Shown: positions 1 to 12,529, numbered from the stretch's first letter. The stretch is 64,000 nt of DNA from Parasitella parasitica (GCA_025201805.1 MU619256.1:219895-283894); one strand, 5' to 3'. Notes: generated by a model from the sequence alone, not told the origin. Translations and numbers: made by a program.

Positions 1-47
1 TGCATTTATTGCTGAAATAAGTCTCATGCTAAGCAGGTGGTTGATGA

Positions 48-1525
48 TCATAAGCATGTACTCCAACGTTTGTTATTTTCTTTTTTACTCGGCAGACTAA
101 ATCCTTGCTCTAAATATCGGTTGTAATATAGCAACTGGTGCCGCCGCTGCTGTAATGAGTGATAATAGTAGTTTTCATCATCCATCGCACCATTAGAGAC
201 ATAACTTGATGGGTTGTACCCATATGAATAATGGTTGCTGTTATCATTCATGTCATACCGACGAGATGTACCACTACTCGAAGCAGTCGCATTACCGCTT
301 CCATGGTTAATCGAGTCATTTGACTTTTTTGGCAGAGTAAAATAATCATAAGAGTCTCTAGATTTACATGATGATGGATGGAATGACGTATTGTGGTTTG
401 AATAAGAATTGCTGGGTGTTTGGTTGGTGTAGTAATACTCCATATCATAAGGAGGATACCAGTAGTTTCCTCGTTGTGGCCGCCGTTCATTCAAGCTTTG
501 AGAATGATAATGCTGATTGCCAATATTGGAGGACTGATAATGTTCATTATTACTACTGCTGTATGAATAACGCGGGACATCATTGTTAGCGAATGTTGAT
601 TCATACGACTGGGAGATAATCAAGTATTCTAGCTGTTGTTGAGTATCAAGCATATGTCGTTCCTGTTCTTTGTGTTTCTTTTCTAATCTCTTGATCTCTG
701 CCTTGAGTTTTCGGACTTCCTCATTGTAGGTATCCTTATCAATCATTTTCCCGCTACAGCCGGCAATAGTGTGCCTGATCTGATGATCGTCCATTGCACT
801 AGGATATTCCATGTCTAACAAAAATTTAGGCTATTAGCATCAGATTGAAATAATAAACAAAGGCGCATCTTGTACAAACCTTCGTAATGATTGTATGGAA
901 TATCATTTTTCTCTTGGCCGTCGCTATGGTAACCAGATCTTTGGTCTACATAGGGCGTAGGCCGTCTTTTGATACAGGAATAACCGCTCTTCTTTGATGG
1001 TATCTTTCTTGGAGAAGTTTTTGAATGCCACGTGATGGGCTGAGACTCTTGTTGATGATAATAGTCCAAAGTAGCATCTTGCTCATAGTCTCTTTGCAAA
1101 TGCGTGCTATAATGTGTGTCATTGGGTAATTGTTTGTTTTGATTACTGAGATCGTGGGTTTGCTGCGTTTTTAAGTGCGCTGTCGCAGGTGGCGGTGTTG
1201 AAGGTCTCGAATTGGCAACTTCGGGAGGTGTTTCATCATCAGGACTTTCGTCTGGATCAAAAGAATACGAAAAACCGCAATATGCAGATGCTATTAATAA
1301 TGGTGTGCTTTGATTAGCTTTAAATGAACTTGTATTTTTTGTGTTGTTGGTAGATAAAGAAGAATATCCATCAGAAGAAGAGTTGTGGTGTGGATACTGC
1401 TGACTCTGAGGTTGCGAAGGTGGTTCATTGGCTAGTTTTTGAAGAGCTTCTGAAAGAACTTGTCTAGTGGGTGTAGAATTACTTCTTTTTCTTGGTAAAT
1501 GAAGCCATCTTCCAAAATTGTTCAT
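48..1525 (-). CDS. Asn/Ser-rich coiled-coil protein of unknown function
   Basis: Two exons, 1525-880 and 814-48, are joined by a 65-nt intron (donor GTTTGT at 879, acceptor TTAG ending at 815). The join is in frame and gives about 470 aa. The N-terminus is basic (MNNFGRWLHLPRKRSNSTP). An upstream in-frame Met at 1579 would add a hydrophobic stretch; the Met at 1525 is preferred because this short basic start looks more natural. The middle is low-complexity Ser/Gln/His/Pro. Around residues 240-285 a charged Glu/Lys heptad-like stretch (KLKAEIKRLEKKHKEQE) should form a coiled coil. The C-terminal half is rich in Tyr, Asn and Ser. No catalytic motif or known domain is visible. A scaffold or regulatory role is only a guess. 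The in-frame splice and the coiled coil support a real gene. Confidence 0.65.
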
Positions 1526-1965
1526 TGTGTTTTGTGCCTTAATTAATTTGTTTGTAAATAAGAAAGAGAAAAGAAACAAAAGCTCTAGATTACTGTATTT
1601 ATATAGGGAGCTGCCCTCCTTGTTTTATTTAAAGTTGCAAAAAAGTATTCGGATTTTTAAACTCTTTAGTGATATTAAGAAGACATGGATGGCTATGGAT
1701 GGCATTTGCCCTTAGCGTGTCATGTTTACCGAACGGTGATACCCGATGAGGATGATTATTGCTACCGCTGTTGTCTTTATGAACGACTAAATTTATTTGA
1801 GATGTCATTACCTTCACGAACATGGACCAATATTTGAATCATGTTGCGACTTGCAGATATAGATCGCATCTGAAAAGTTGCACTATAAATGTTGGTTACT
1901 GTATACTATTACCGCTGCATTAATAAATATCTATCTTATAAGCCCTGTATTTTTATTATAACAGT
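1526..1965. other. Intergenic spacer, nothing recognised
   Basis: This AT-rich stretch upstream of the coiled-coil gene presumably holds its promoter. Only short ORFs without recognisable composition are present. Confidence 0.5.
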
Positions 1966-2800
1966 ATGCTTGCGACTAGATGCTGGAGGCCTAGAATCAG
2001 GGTCGCACTTAAATGTCCTGAAAGACGATTAATGACATTCAGGACACACTTGACCAGTCGGGAATTCATCAATGAGGAACACGTCAGGACCATGCTCCTT
2101 GAGAAGACGGCCATGAATGAGCTCATGATACCCCGCCATAGGAGCTGACCGTTTTCCCATGATGGACGCAGCCTCAGGAAACTTCTTACTCGATCTTCTT
2201 ATCAAGAAGAGTAATGATTGATCATTGGCAGATGTTCGATGCGAACTAGTAGTAATCTTGAAAGTCGGTTCTTGTACATAAGATCATCTGTTTAAACAGG
2301 GACTTGTGAAATGGAATTTTAGCCTGGAACAAAAAAAATTGCATCAAATACTCGTGTCTCATAAATAACTATTGAAAGATGCCAAATGCTACACGACTCG
2401 ACCAATTCGGATACATCAAGCGTATAGAGGAAATAGGCATTCGTTATGTGACAGAAATAACCTAAAAAGAAAAGAAACCTCCTACTTTCATCAAAATAAT
2501 GGTGCCTCATGTCATACACTCAAGGTTACATGAACATGTAAAGGAAATCAAGCAAACGTCTACCCCTACGACATTGGCCCGCTTAATTTCCAGAACTGGA
2601 CCCCATCAAACTCGCCGATTATGTCCAGAGAGGGACTTTAAAGGAAAAAAAAAAAAAAGAAACGTAAAATTACAAAAGTCAAGAAACTGGATGTAGCCCG
2701 AAAATGGATCAGTTTTGTTGGAGAACTTGTCAGAAGTACATACAACCTCTCGCTGTAAAAAAGTCATTGCGTGCAAGGGTGGCCACGCCAATAACTGATT
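1966..2800 (-). pseudogene. Decayed TnpB/Fanzor-like transposon ORF, copy 1
   Basis: The minus strand at about 2175-2034 reads through a stretch containing VFLIDEFPTGQVCPECH. This resembles the D-E-[FY]-x-T-S-x-x-C-x-x-C signature at the catalytic Asp/zinc-ribbon junction of TnpB and eukaryotic Fanzor nucleases. No long ORF survives: stops and frameshifts occur throughout. The minus-strand sequence at about 2790-2500 is clearly homologous to the plus strand at 23065-23370; both contain GTGGCCA, then TTTTTTAC, then GAGAGGTTGT or TAGAGGTTGT, and later a TTTGATGGGG block. The two are therefore old copies of one repeat family. The Fanzor assignment rests on a single short motif; the repeat relationship is stronger. 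No terminal repeats were identified. Confidence 0.5.
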
Positions 2801-3360
2801 TTTGAATTGTCCTGAAAAAAAAACCTCGGCATAATCTAAATACTATTTGAATAGCATTTCGTAATCGGATTATTGTAAGAAAATGTATAAGCTGAAGCTT
2901 TTGTTTATAGAGCATTTGACCCCTTAAAACAAAGCAATACACAAATGGTAATAGACACCCGGCTTTATTTACCACACAATAACATGGCAGTGCCACATTA
3001 CCATCATTACTTTGCGCACAAATAATGAGCGGGTTGAGTATGCTTAAGAAATGCTCAAAACTCAGACTGATGAATGATTCTGGAAATGAGACATCTGAAG
3101 ACCTGGATATATGTATATGTGATTTTCAATAATGAAATGTGATGCGGCATGTTGAGCACTATCGTAACTATTTCAATTTTGTTTTATGCTAGATTATGCT
3201 CTGATTTTGATTCAATTGATGGAGATATACATTTCAGATGGGACGTGTAAAAAATGTCATTTGCTATCGAAAGCAGTACATAGTATGTAGGTCATCTGTA
3301 TGTATTTGCAAGTATTAATGTAAAATAGGTTTATTATGTAAATTATACAGTTATATAAAT
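2801..3360. other. Intergenic spacer
   Basis: No supported gene. The part nearest 2800 may be the eroded 5' side of the transposon remnant. The part nearest 3360 is the downstream region of the minus-strand membrane protein. Confidence 0.4.
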
Positions 3361-4677
3361 TTAAGGATAAGAGGGATATGTGTTGACGATATTACTGATC
3401 TTTTTCTTTCTGCTGCCAATTAACTCTGAAGTAGATGGAAGCATTAAATCGAGGTGAATTGGCTCAAATGAAAAGTCGAAATTCCAACTTTTTACTGTTT
3501 TCGCGGGTTTCATTTCCTGAGGTTGATTATGCTGCAGATCATCAGCGGTTGCAATTTTCCTGGATTCTTTTTCTCCTTGCTTTTTCTGCTGCTGTTGTTG
3601 AATTCCTCTTGTTGCTCCCCCCTCCGGCGCTGCTGTTGTCACGACAATTGCTTCAATTTTCGTGAACTTATCATCAGTCACCGGATTTTGCTTATAGTCA
3701 TCACTGTCGCTTTTGACTTTGACATCTTCATACGGATGAACAGGTGCTTGCAATGTGAATAAGCCGCCCGCTGAGAAATTATTCAACTGAGATAGTGAAT
3801 AAATTGATACTATCAAAGTAGCAAGCCAAACCGCAATAGCTATGAATCCTGTAGAAAGAAAAAATAGAGTCAAAATGCTGTACATACAGTTTTAGGCAGC
3901 ATATGCACAAATTTACAACTTTGATTGTGCTCAAACACATTTGTTTGCATGTACAATACGCAATTGTTTATGTCTTTACCTACTACAAACATTGCATCTG
4001 CCAAGCTACATGCTTTATAGCTTAATTCGCTACTGCTGTATTTCATCAAAATGTCTTTTAGTGATTGTCCAGATGTATTTGAGTTTTTACAAAACGAAGA
4101 AGCTACATTTTACAAGGATATCATGTCAAGTACACTATTTGAAATACACAAGGTTTCGACATTACATACCATTGTACCGGGTCAAAATGATCCCTGAGGC
4201 TGTCGACCAAAGCGCAATGACAATCAATGTTAAACCAATTTCAAATGCCAGAATTCTCTTTGATAGTTTCAGCGGACGATCTCCCAGAAGTCGTAAAAAT
4301 ATATGGACATAGGTGATTAATAATATCGAAGAGGCGAACAATGAAATGGCGCCCATAATTAGGAGTGTGTATTCTTGGGGCCCATATTCTGACGCTACTA
4401 TCAAACCTTGATCCAAGTGTCTAGCTGTACTCAAGGCTAAAGCATTCAAAACGATGCTGGAGATACTGAGCCATTGTATCACAAACAGAAGAGCCATTTG
4501 GATTATAGCTGCTCTCTTTTTTTGCATCATTTGATGGCTCTGTATTAATTTAATAAAAGTGAAAAAAAAGGGAAAGAAAGTGTTAAATCGAGAAAGAAGG
4601 GAAACACCCAAGCTAGACAACGTCGGATGCATAGATTTTATATGCACTACTACTTGCTCCTTAAACTTCCTTGCCAT
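3361..4677 (-). CDS. Four-TM membrane protein with long hydrophilic C-terminal tail
   Basis: Exons 4677-4170 and 3848-3361 are joined in frame across a 321-nt intron (GTATGT donor, TTTCTACAG acceptor) to give 331 aa. Four hydrophobic segments are visible: around MALLFVIQWLSISSIVLNAL, LLIMGAISLFASSILLITYV, FEIGLTLIVIALWSTASGI and FIAIAVWLATLIVSIYSL. The order of four helices with a small first loop recalls fungal MARVEL-like proteins, but no signature proves this. The tail of about 130 residues is Lys/Gln/Glu-rich with a Gln run. A second intron inside the first exon is possible: a GTAGTA donor near 4653 and an ATACAG acceptor near 4540 remove 114 nt in frame, giving 293 aa and deleting a Phe-rich stretch. 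This alternative looks plausible because that stretch is pyrimidine-rich. Function unknown. Confidence 0.65.
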
Positions 4678-6310
4678 TTTGTGTTATCATGATAGTAAAT
4701 ATACATGTCATGTGTATGTGAGCCTATAGTAGCCTACGGTTTCTAAGGTGTCATATTTATGTATTTACAAGATAAAGCTCGATATTGCGTGTCTGTCTAG
4801 GATGTGTTCATATATACGCTTTGCGTATGCAATTTGGCAAGGAAGTGCAATCTTGTAAACGACATTTTTGCAATAGCAGGGATTAATCAAGTGTTAGCAG
4901 CAAAGAAGATTAGTGCTTTGAAGACATAAAGAATAAAAACCAGCGCACGTTTGTTTGTGTTCATGCATTGTTATACACGCTGAATTATTCTTTATCACGG
5001 TAATTTAATCAAACTCGTTAACCTTTACTGCCTGAATATTTATAAGCTGTTGTTTAGCTGAACGATAAATTTTGTATAGTTCAAGCTTTGAAAAAAAAAA
5101 AAAAAAAGGTCTACGAGCTTTACAACGTATTTTCGTGCAGTTTGCATAAAATACACATAACGTGAAAGATTCGACAGAAACTGATCATTTGTAGTTTGAA
5201 ATCAATCAATCACAACGCAACCCTTAAAGAGATCAGCATACTCACCATGTAGCACAGGGCTAAAGTGGGTCATACAAAATGTACACGCGCATAAGATCTT
5301 CATTTGATATTTGCACAAATAATTTCCAAAATTTCAACATTTTGTTGTATGTGTCCATGACAGTTTCAGTTTTATAGGCAGTATATAAAATGGTACAAGC
5401 TGATCACGGCTATCAAAGGACTCTCTATATGGCTGGAACTGTATAATACGAGTATACACTTGCAATATATGGTATGCAGTGGCATATACCATACAATTAC
5501 AAGTTTATCGTCTCAATACATATTTTTATCTCCCACTCATCAACACGGCAACATGTAATCATATTTGTTTATGAAGCCAAAACCAACGTATTCGGATATA
5601 AGTATATGAAGCATGACAGCTATTCACTTGTTTTAGAAAAAAAATATTTGTTTCAGAAAGTAATACTGCAAGAAGCAAACATCTGAGATGTTGAATATCT
5701 ACACAGGAATGCGTATATATCATGACATTTGTAAATACATAAGCACCAATTTGAGCTCAATAATATGTGTCTTTGTGCAAATGTTTCTTACATTCACAGA
5801 TTCTAACGAATGAATATATATAAAACAGCTCGTATTAACCCAAACACCTTCGATAATATACGTTACCTGCCAAAAATTACTTATTTTGGTCAACTCATGA
5901 CCGACTATATCCTTTAAATTTTTAATTGCGATGTTGATTAACATGCCTGGTCTATGAGCACAATCGTCCGGATGTTGCTAATGAATTCCTCTGTAACTTT
6001 TCACACTCTTTAAATGACAGGTGGGGTACTAGTGTGGGTACGGGCGAAAATAGCATTGGTTATTAAATAAAGTGAATACTATTAAGAATGAAGGCTAGCA
6101 TAAACTATCGTTCAATAACATATACATCAAATAAACAAAAAGGACATAATTATTCTAACTGCAATAATATTTCTTAAATTTCGATAATTAGACCTACTAG
6201 GAAAGCTCTTAGAAATATTAACACCTTGATTCATTTTATATCTGTCTTCACTTTGTCTTTTCATGTTGCTAAATCCCTTTTCGAGGCTTCATTCCGCCAC
6301 CTAAAATCTA
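4678..6310. other. Gene-poor AT-rich region
   Basis: About 1.6 kb with no ORF of recognisable composition on either strand. A poly-A run lies near 5090. No tRNA or rRNA gene was found by eye. Confidence 0.5.
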
Positions 6311-6525
6311 ATGTCCATGCTATACAAGATTGACAGGCTGAAGTATGATATTGACGCTATCAATAATCGTGTTGATCAGATTGGAAGCTTGCATAACAAC
6401 GTGCTTGCAAGCTTTAACGAACAGCAATCAAAGCAAACTGCCATGCTGATGGGCCTATCAAGATATAAGATGTTCCTCATATTGTATTATTTTTCACTAC
6501 ATTTGTCAAGACGCTAGAAAGTAAT
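6311..6525 (+). pseudogene. Decayed Qa-SNARE (Sso1/syntaxin-like) fragment
   Basis: The translation contains YDIDAINNRVDQIGSLHNNV followed by LASFNEQQSKQTAML. This matches the pattern of the N-terminal helical domain of plasma-membrane syntaxins of the Sso1/Sso2 type (acidic helix, then V-D-x-I-x-x-L-H and N-E-x-Q). The similarity stops near 6470. Neither a full Habc domain, a SNARE helix nor a transmembrane anchor follows, so a working t-SNARE cannot be made. The ATG at 6311 is in frame, and an open frame runs to about 6517 with an unrelated tail. It is most likely a duplicated, broken exon. The downstream sequence switches to F-box/LRR-like remnants. Confidence 0.5.
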
Positions 6526-6529
6526 AGTG

Positions 6530-7978
6530 AAGAACCAAGACAGGGCGATTAAGTCAGGAACATCGACTTCCTTCCTTTATACCCATCAAGTTACAGCAGA
6601 GCGATATTTGGATGTGATTTTGAAGCATATTCCAAACATTGAAATTCTTGGATGTTTGAGCTCGGCACGATTTGAAACATACCACCTATAATATGGTATT
6701 TTGAAATCAAAAACTGAATTCCCATGTTTAAAGTTATCCAGCAAAAGCAAATGGTGCAGAAATTATAATGTCAAACCGTCTGTAATTGTTTTGAAATTTA
6801 AGCAATCTCTAGCCTGTCTCGCGTTGGTTCCTTTAGTTGGTGGTTCAGAAAAAGAAGAGACATTTTGTATTTTAGAGAAAGAGATCCATGAGTTCAAATC
6901 GTAGTAAGAATTGCACTTTTATGGTCCTCATTTGAATACTTCGGTTATAACTGGATGAATTTGAGCGTTGGCCTTAATTCGTCAAAGTTGGAAGAATGCA
7001 TTCTTTCCTGCGACATTTTACCAGCCGAGAAAATATCTTCAGACAACATTAAAGAACCTCCAGATTGTCAACTCTACGCTCTCTACTCCCATAGTGGAAG
7101 AGTTTTTAGCGAAGCTGCCCGCACTAGAAGCATTGGTGTATAGCACAGATTTGGAAAACCCTTGTGAGGCACAATCTTAAAAAGAGTATGATAAATGGTA
7201 GAATGCGTTGACACTTCTTCCTTGTCAAAGTCGTAATATCAGCATCTCTAAATGGATCTCCTCAGGTTATCTGCATCTGATTAGAGGCGGCGCCAAATTG
7301 TTGAGGAAGGCAACTCCAATTGAACGTTATTCCGCAGCTTGAGGAAAAGCTAATTATTAAAAGAAGCAAGAAATGTGTGTTCTACTTTTCTACAAGGAAT
7401 CATGCCCTGAAATCTTAGCAATTGTAGATTTAATCAAATTTATAATAGCGTATAGTCGTGCTTGTTTAGTGTCATCTCGACAACTATTTTTGAATCAATA
7501 GAATATCGCTATGGGATTTTAAAGGTTGATATAATCAACCTGATGCATATGAACGGGAACATCTTCGATTTTGTTTTAGCTTTGACGGGCAGCAATGATA
7601 GATCAGTAGTGCATTTGACGAGAAAGGTGTTTTCTAATATAAATGACCCTATACAAATGGAACAATGAGCGATTTCTGTAAAAACAGATATTTTCTGAAC
7701 TATAGTTTTCAGATTGCATAATTTATTCTAGCGAGCTACCTGAAATTTCGTTGAAGCTACTGAAAATCGATAAATCGATAATCCATGATTGCCAAATTAT
7801 TTCAGGTACTACGACTCGACTTAATATTGTCTTTCCTACAACAAAACTGGGGCGATTTGAACTAACAGCTCAAGCTTGCCAAAAAGCCGCAAATAAAAAT
7901 GGGAAAGTCATTTTTATCAATTGCGAAGAGTTGCAAAGCTTGGTGATTCATGGCAAACAGTTGTTTGAAGCCAATTAA
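6530..7978 (+). pseudogene. Decayed F-box/LRR-type gene
   Basis: Several pieces in different frames read like one leucine-rich protein: near 6597 AERYLDVILKHIPNIEIL, near 6955 LSVGLNSSKLEECILSC, near 7050 LKNLQIVNSTLSTPIVEEFL then AKLPALEALVY, and at 7751-7978 a C-terminal piece ending in GKVIFINCEELQSLVIHG. The spacing of Leu/Ile and the phrase 'x-L-P-A-L-E-x-L' suit degenerate LRRs of the large F-box families of mucoralean fungi. The frames change between 6955 and 6968 and stops interrupt the rest, so the gene is broken. No F-box survives clearly at the 5' end. The family call is by pattern only. Confidence 0.45.
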
Positions 7979-8682
7979 GAAATTACTCACTTTTTACGCT
8001 CTGATTATACTATTTTATATGCTATATTTAAGCTTATAAATATATTAACAGCATTTTTTTTTTTGCGTATGTATTTATGCCATGAATAAAACTATGTAAA
8101 TTTACTGTTGCCTTGCATATTATACAAACGTTCAAACCCACAATTTTTTTTAATCGACCTCAAATCTGCAATGATTTTCAATTAGCACTAATCGTATCAA
8201 TCAAGTCGTGTAAAACCAGCAGATTGCTCTAAAAATTTAATAGTCTCTTATGCCTAGAACAAATCTCGGTTGCTATTGAAATCAATGTTCATTTACGATC
8301 ATTTCAAAGAATACAGGTATAAATATTCACTTTTTACGTTGTTCCAATGAATTAATTTAAAACTAACAAACGCCACTTTATTTATCGCATAGACACGATG
8401 ATTCTAGATCGTCATTGAATGATTTTTAGTCTTTATGAGCATATGTCTAGTAATAGCAACATATATATGATAGGGTATAATTAGCACCAAATCTTGAGTG
8501 CCCGTGCCTTGTCTCGAGTATGTGGATATACGCATTCGAATATGAATGTATGCTACTGTTGATGAACGGGAATAAAGCCGAGCTGCATTATTCTTACGTC
8601 ATTTTGTTGGGAAGATTAAAGCTTTTAGGCATCTGATTTTGTTTTCCTACCTCTCTTTCACCTTGTTATTAATATTATCTAT
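7979..8682. other. Intergenic spacer
   Basis: No supported gene. The last 60 bases before 8683 are pyrimidine-rich, as in several leaders of this window. Confidence 0.4.
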
Positions 8683-9253
8683 ATGTCTGACCAAAGAATG
8701 GAAGATCTGGCTAATGAGTATCGTACCCTTCGTGATGATAAAGACAGTGGTTCAGATAGATTATATGAAGTTATGAAGGTAAATAACAGTGTTTAGTTTC
8801 ACATTTCCATCAGAACGACATGTTAAAAAAAATGGTTATAAAGGCATTAGGCGAACAACTTGGCGTGCCTAATACTCTCGGTAAAAATATTCTATCAACA
8901 CTTGGTAAACCTGATGAAGTAAAACAGTCAATTTCTCATGATCAAGTCTCCGTACAAACCATGCCAGGTAAGTAGAGAACGATTTATGCAGCCATTTAAG
9001 AAAACGTCATGGCTCATTTCACGCTGTGTTTTGGTTTAAGGTCCGGCTATACCTTCTTCTGCAACTACAGAGAGCTCTGATAACCAGCAACCGTACTATC
9101 TTGTATATGATCTTTCCCCCAACAAGCATCTATACTTTAAGGTAGAGATTATCCAATCGATTTTGCTTTGGTCAATTCTGATATGTATTTTTTTATGGTA
9201 AATAGATTGATTCCGCTAAGGAGACGGTAATTACATCTGGTTGGTACGAATAA
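8683..9253 (+). CDS. Small four-exon gene, 132 aa, unknown function
   Basis: None of the four exons stands out as a long ORF. They are 8683-8778, 8814-8967, 9041-9141 and 9206-9253. All junctions are in frame with consensus ends (GTAAAT/TCAG, GTAAGT/TTAAG, GTAGAG/AATAG). The protein starts MSDQRMEDLANEYRTLRDDK, has a Lys/Leu helical middle (MLKKMVIKALGEQLG) and ends with an aromatic-rich piece (YYLVYDLSPNKHLYFKIDSA then SGWYE). The first intron is only 35 nt, shorter than its neighbours, and is the weakest part of the model. No domain is recognised. The consistent phasing across three introns and the conserved-looking C-terminus argue for a real gene. Confidence 0.6.
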
Positions 9254-12200
9254 GTGAAACTCTTATTGTTTTTTTTGCAAAAAAGCACATTTCGACGAAA
9301 CAGTGAAATATCTTTGTATTATCAGTTGATGGCTAGATTGCGAATAAATCCTACCACAATTTTATTATGTAAACCTTCTTCTTTGATGCAACCAACAGGA
9401 AAACAAATGTATCGCGGCTCTAGGCTTTTACATCTGCAGCACCGGAAGGCTTCACAGTGTCATACATGATATGCTAACATGTATGGCCTGTTGCACGACA
9501 GGAAAAAGATTTTTTTTATGTGAAACTCTCTTTTTCTCTGTCTTTCATACTTCGAAGTGTATAGTTTTGCCAGTGTTTTTGCGTAGGATTTCATCATAAG
9601 ACTGAAGCTGTGCGTTATATGTTAACTTGTTAATGAGCATTATACAATGCGATAGGTAAATTTTGTCTGTTTTGAAAAATAAATAAATGGCGGTTATTGC
9701 CTGTCGTACTCAAAACAATCTCAGTTACCTCTCTGTTCTCTGATACATGCTTCATTTGCATAACATTTTAACTCTTAATATAAAAAGCTAATATATTTTT
9801 CACATTCTTTTCAATACCCTTCTAACTGCAATGAAACCTATTTTGTTTTTTGGGAAGGGAAATGTCACCACGATGCCAGGGGCGGGTGGATTTATCATAT
9901 TTTTGAACATATTGTCTTGATTTCCACGTAATAAATGTGACATTTTGAGAAAATAAAATGTCTTTTATTGAAAATTATTTTGGTATTTCTACTACGGTAT
10001 TATTTAAATTCTAACCTTAGACCAGGCAAAACTTCTCATCGCAAATTTACATGAAAACTAGCTTCATCAAAAAAGTCTTGTTGTGTTTGGAAGGGTAAGT
10101 TCGATGTGCTGAATTCTAATCAGAATATCTTCATGCAATACTAATTTCTCAAAAAAAAAATCGTATTGTCCATTTTCAAAATAGCACAACTAGTAGTATT
10201 CCTGTGTTTTAAATACAAAGTTCGCGGAGTACTAAAAAGGGTTGAAGGAATGAAATGGGTTCCACACAGTCACATAATACTTTTTTGTTGACTCCGCTGG
10301 AGTGATTTCTGTTGTTAATTTTCCAGATTTCATAACAAACATTGGCACAAATGTTTTTGCCAGATAGCGCCATATCAGCACTATGTTTTCCAAGCTAGAG
10401 CGCGGTTCTACGATCATTTTAGCAAAAGTTATAAGCAAATATATGATATTTATGGTAAATGATGAAAAATAAAACTGTTTTTGCAGGTAACTTTTGATAG
10501 AGACTTCGCCCAGTAGAAACCAAACTATGCTCAGATAGCGATGATCATGCTTGATTTGATGGCGCAAAAGATAGGCTCTGATTTGCTCTTTATTGTAGCC
10601 TATAAGCAATTATATGCAATTTGAATATATAAATTGGTGATATCATCTGGTACCCTTATAGGTATCATTAAGAACATGAGGATACCATTGTTGGCGCAAA
10701 GTAGAGCCAAGTCAGCACTAAGTTTTTCAAGTTAGATCTCGGTTCTACGGCCATTTTATCAGAAGTTATGAGTAAATATCTGATATTTAAGATAAATTAT
10801 GAAAAAAAAAAAGAAACTGTTTTGCAGATAACTTTTGATAGAAACATCGCCCAGCGGTGAACAAGTTATGCTTAGATAGCGATGATGATGCTTGTTTTTA
10901 GAAAGCATTAAATAGGTGTTATTGGCTCTTCATCGAAGCCTACCATCAGCGCTTATACATGAAAATTTGTTAAAAATAAGATAGAAATAACTACTAAATT
11001 GAGCTGAAGGAGCTCTCGGGGAGAATCCTCCCAGCACTGTAAAGTGCTTTGGGGAGGGATACCCTCCCGCAAGAAAGAGCAGCCTACTAAATGCAATGAC
11101 AAAGTATTTACATATAGGCATCAGCTACACACTAAAGACTGGAAGTGTTCATGTCAACGAAGTGCAATTAATTAAACACTATCCCTGAAATCTGAATCAC
11201 ACCATGCCTCACTCACTTAAACCTTACCCCCCATCAGTCCACCACTTAGATTCATCAACATCTTAACCATTCGCAGCATCATATTTCCCATGAGCAATTC
11301 AGCGATTTGTTATATGAAAAGTTTACTTGAAAATACTGAAACGGTATCGGCGGCGTAAAGTGAGGTGGATTATTATCTGTTTTAATAGGGATCATAGGTA
11401 TTCTAGAATAGCTTGATGTAATAGCGGATAAAATTGCAAAACCATTGAGTTGTTTTTGGTATTTTCTGGATGGTTTGAATCTCTAGTAATAAGGACTATG
11501 TCTTTATTTAATTTAGTACCATAATCATGAATAACAAACTCACCGGCTGACGCTGATACCGCAGATCATCGTATTTAATAACCTCTGATTTAAAAGCGCC
11601 ATAATTTCTTCCAAAATGTCCTTCGATAGAATTTAAAATCAATTTATACAAAAACCTTTAATCTCTTGTGAACGTAATTTTTTATCGTAAAAATGTTCAA
11701 TTCTTGACGCTTAAACGTTAAAGCACTGCAAGCTTTTTTGTAATTTGTGCTGAAGTAAGTAAATTTAAATGTAAATAATGTAATTACTCTTTTTGCTAAA
11801 TACCTTTTTTGCTTAATATTTACTGGCATGGGACTTGACTTATTATTTTGCAAATATAGCAATTATCGGCATAAATTTGCTGAAAAATTGTACACTTTCA
11901 ACACAGAGATAATAAGCTTATTTTGTAACTTCTGCCAAGTCAGTTCGTTAGCATCTTTCCATCAAACAATAGGGTCTAGTTGATGTTGTCGCAAGCGTAA
12001 GTTACAATCCAAAGTGGGGATGCAGAGAGACCTCTATACTTTTTCTTCTTTCGCTGTGATTTATATTAACAAGTATTAGACATTTGTCAAATAGGTAACA
12101 ATTAAACTAATATTCTGTATGTTAGGTTAAACATATCACCAATCCTACCTGACCTGCTTTTTTCCTTGCTTGCTTGCTGACATTTTGAAGCCTTTTATAG

Positions 12201-12529
12201 CATAATAAAATCTTACTTCAGTTGATAGTGTACTTTGTGTCGATTGTCAACTCGTATATTCAGACTTTAGAAGTTTAATATACACATATTAGCAGCGAAA
12301 ATCCACTTTATCCATCCTTTTTACTTTATCGCACGTCGTTACTTTTGCGAATCCGGTTGAACCTCCAATTTAGCAAGAGTGGTGCACAACGCTGTGTGAT
12401 GTAATACAACACGCACACGGCTTGTGCGCCCTAAAACAAAAATTCACGCCAAGTTTCATAAATAAATAGCCAAGAGTTTATCGTTTTTTTTCTCTTTTTC
12501 TTTCCGATTTATATAACTATTGATTTAAA
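9254..12529. other. Gene-poor region with a diverged duplication
   Basis: About 3.3 kb without a supported gene. ORFs at 10232-10609 (-) and 11644-11862 (-) have compositions like random AT-rich sequence. The direct duplication inside is listed separately. The last 60 bases carry a pyrimidine-rich leader for the TM2 gene. Confidence 0.45.
10355..10950 (+). repeat. Diverged tandem (direct) duplication, unit about 240 bp
   Basis: Segments at about 10365-10610 and 10700-10945 align along their length in the same order. Shared landmarks are TCAGCACTA, CGGTTCTACG, CATTTTA, AACTTTTGATAGA, TCGCCCAG, AGATAGCGATGAT and GAAGCCTA/GTAGCCTA near the end. Small indels and many substitutions separate the copies, so the duplication is old. 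Neither copy has a long open frame. Confidence 0.7.
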
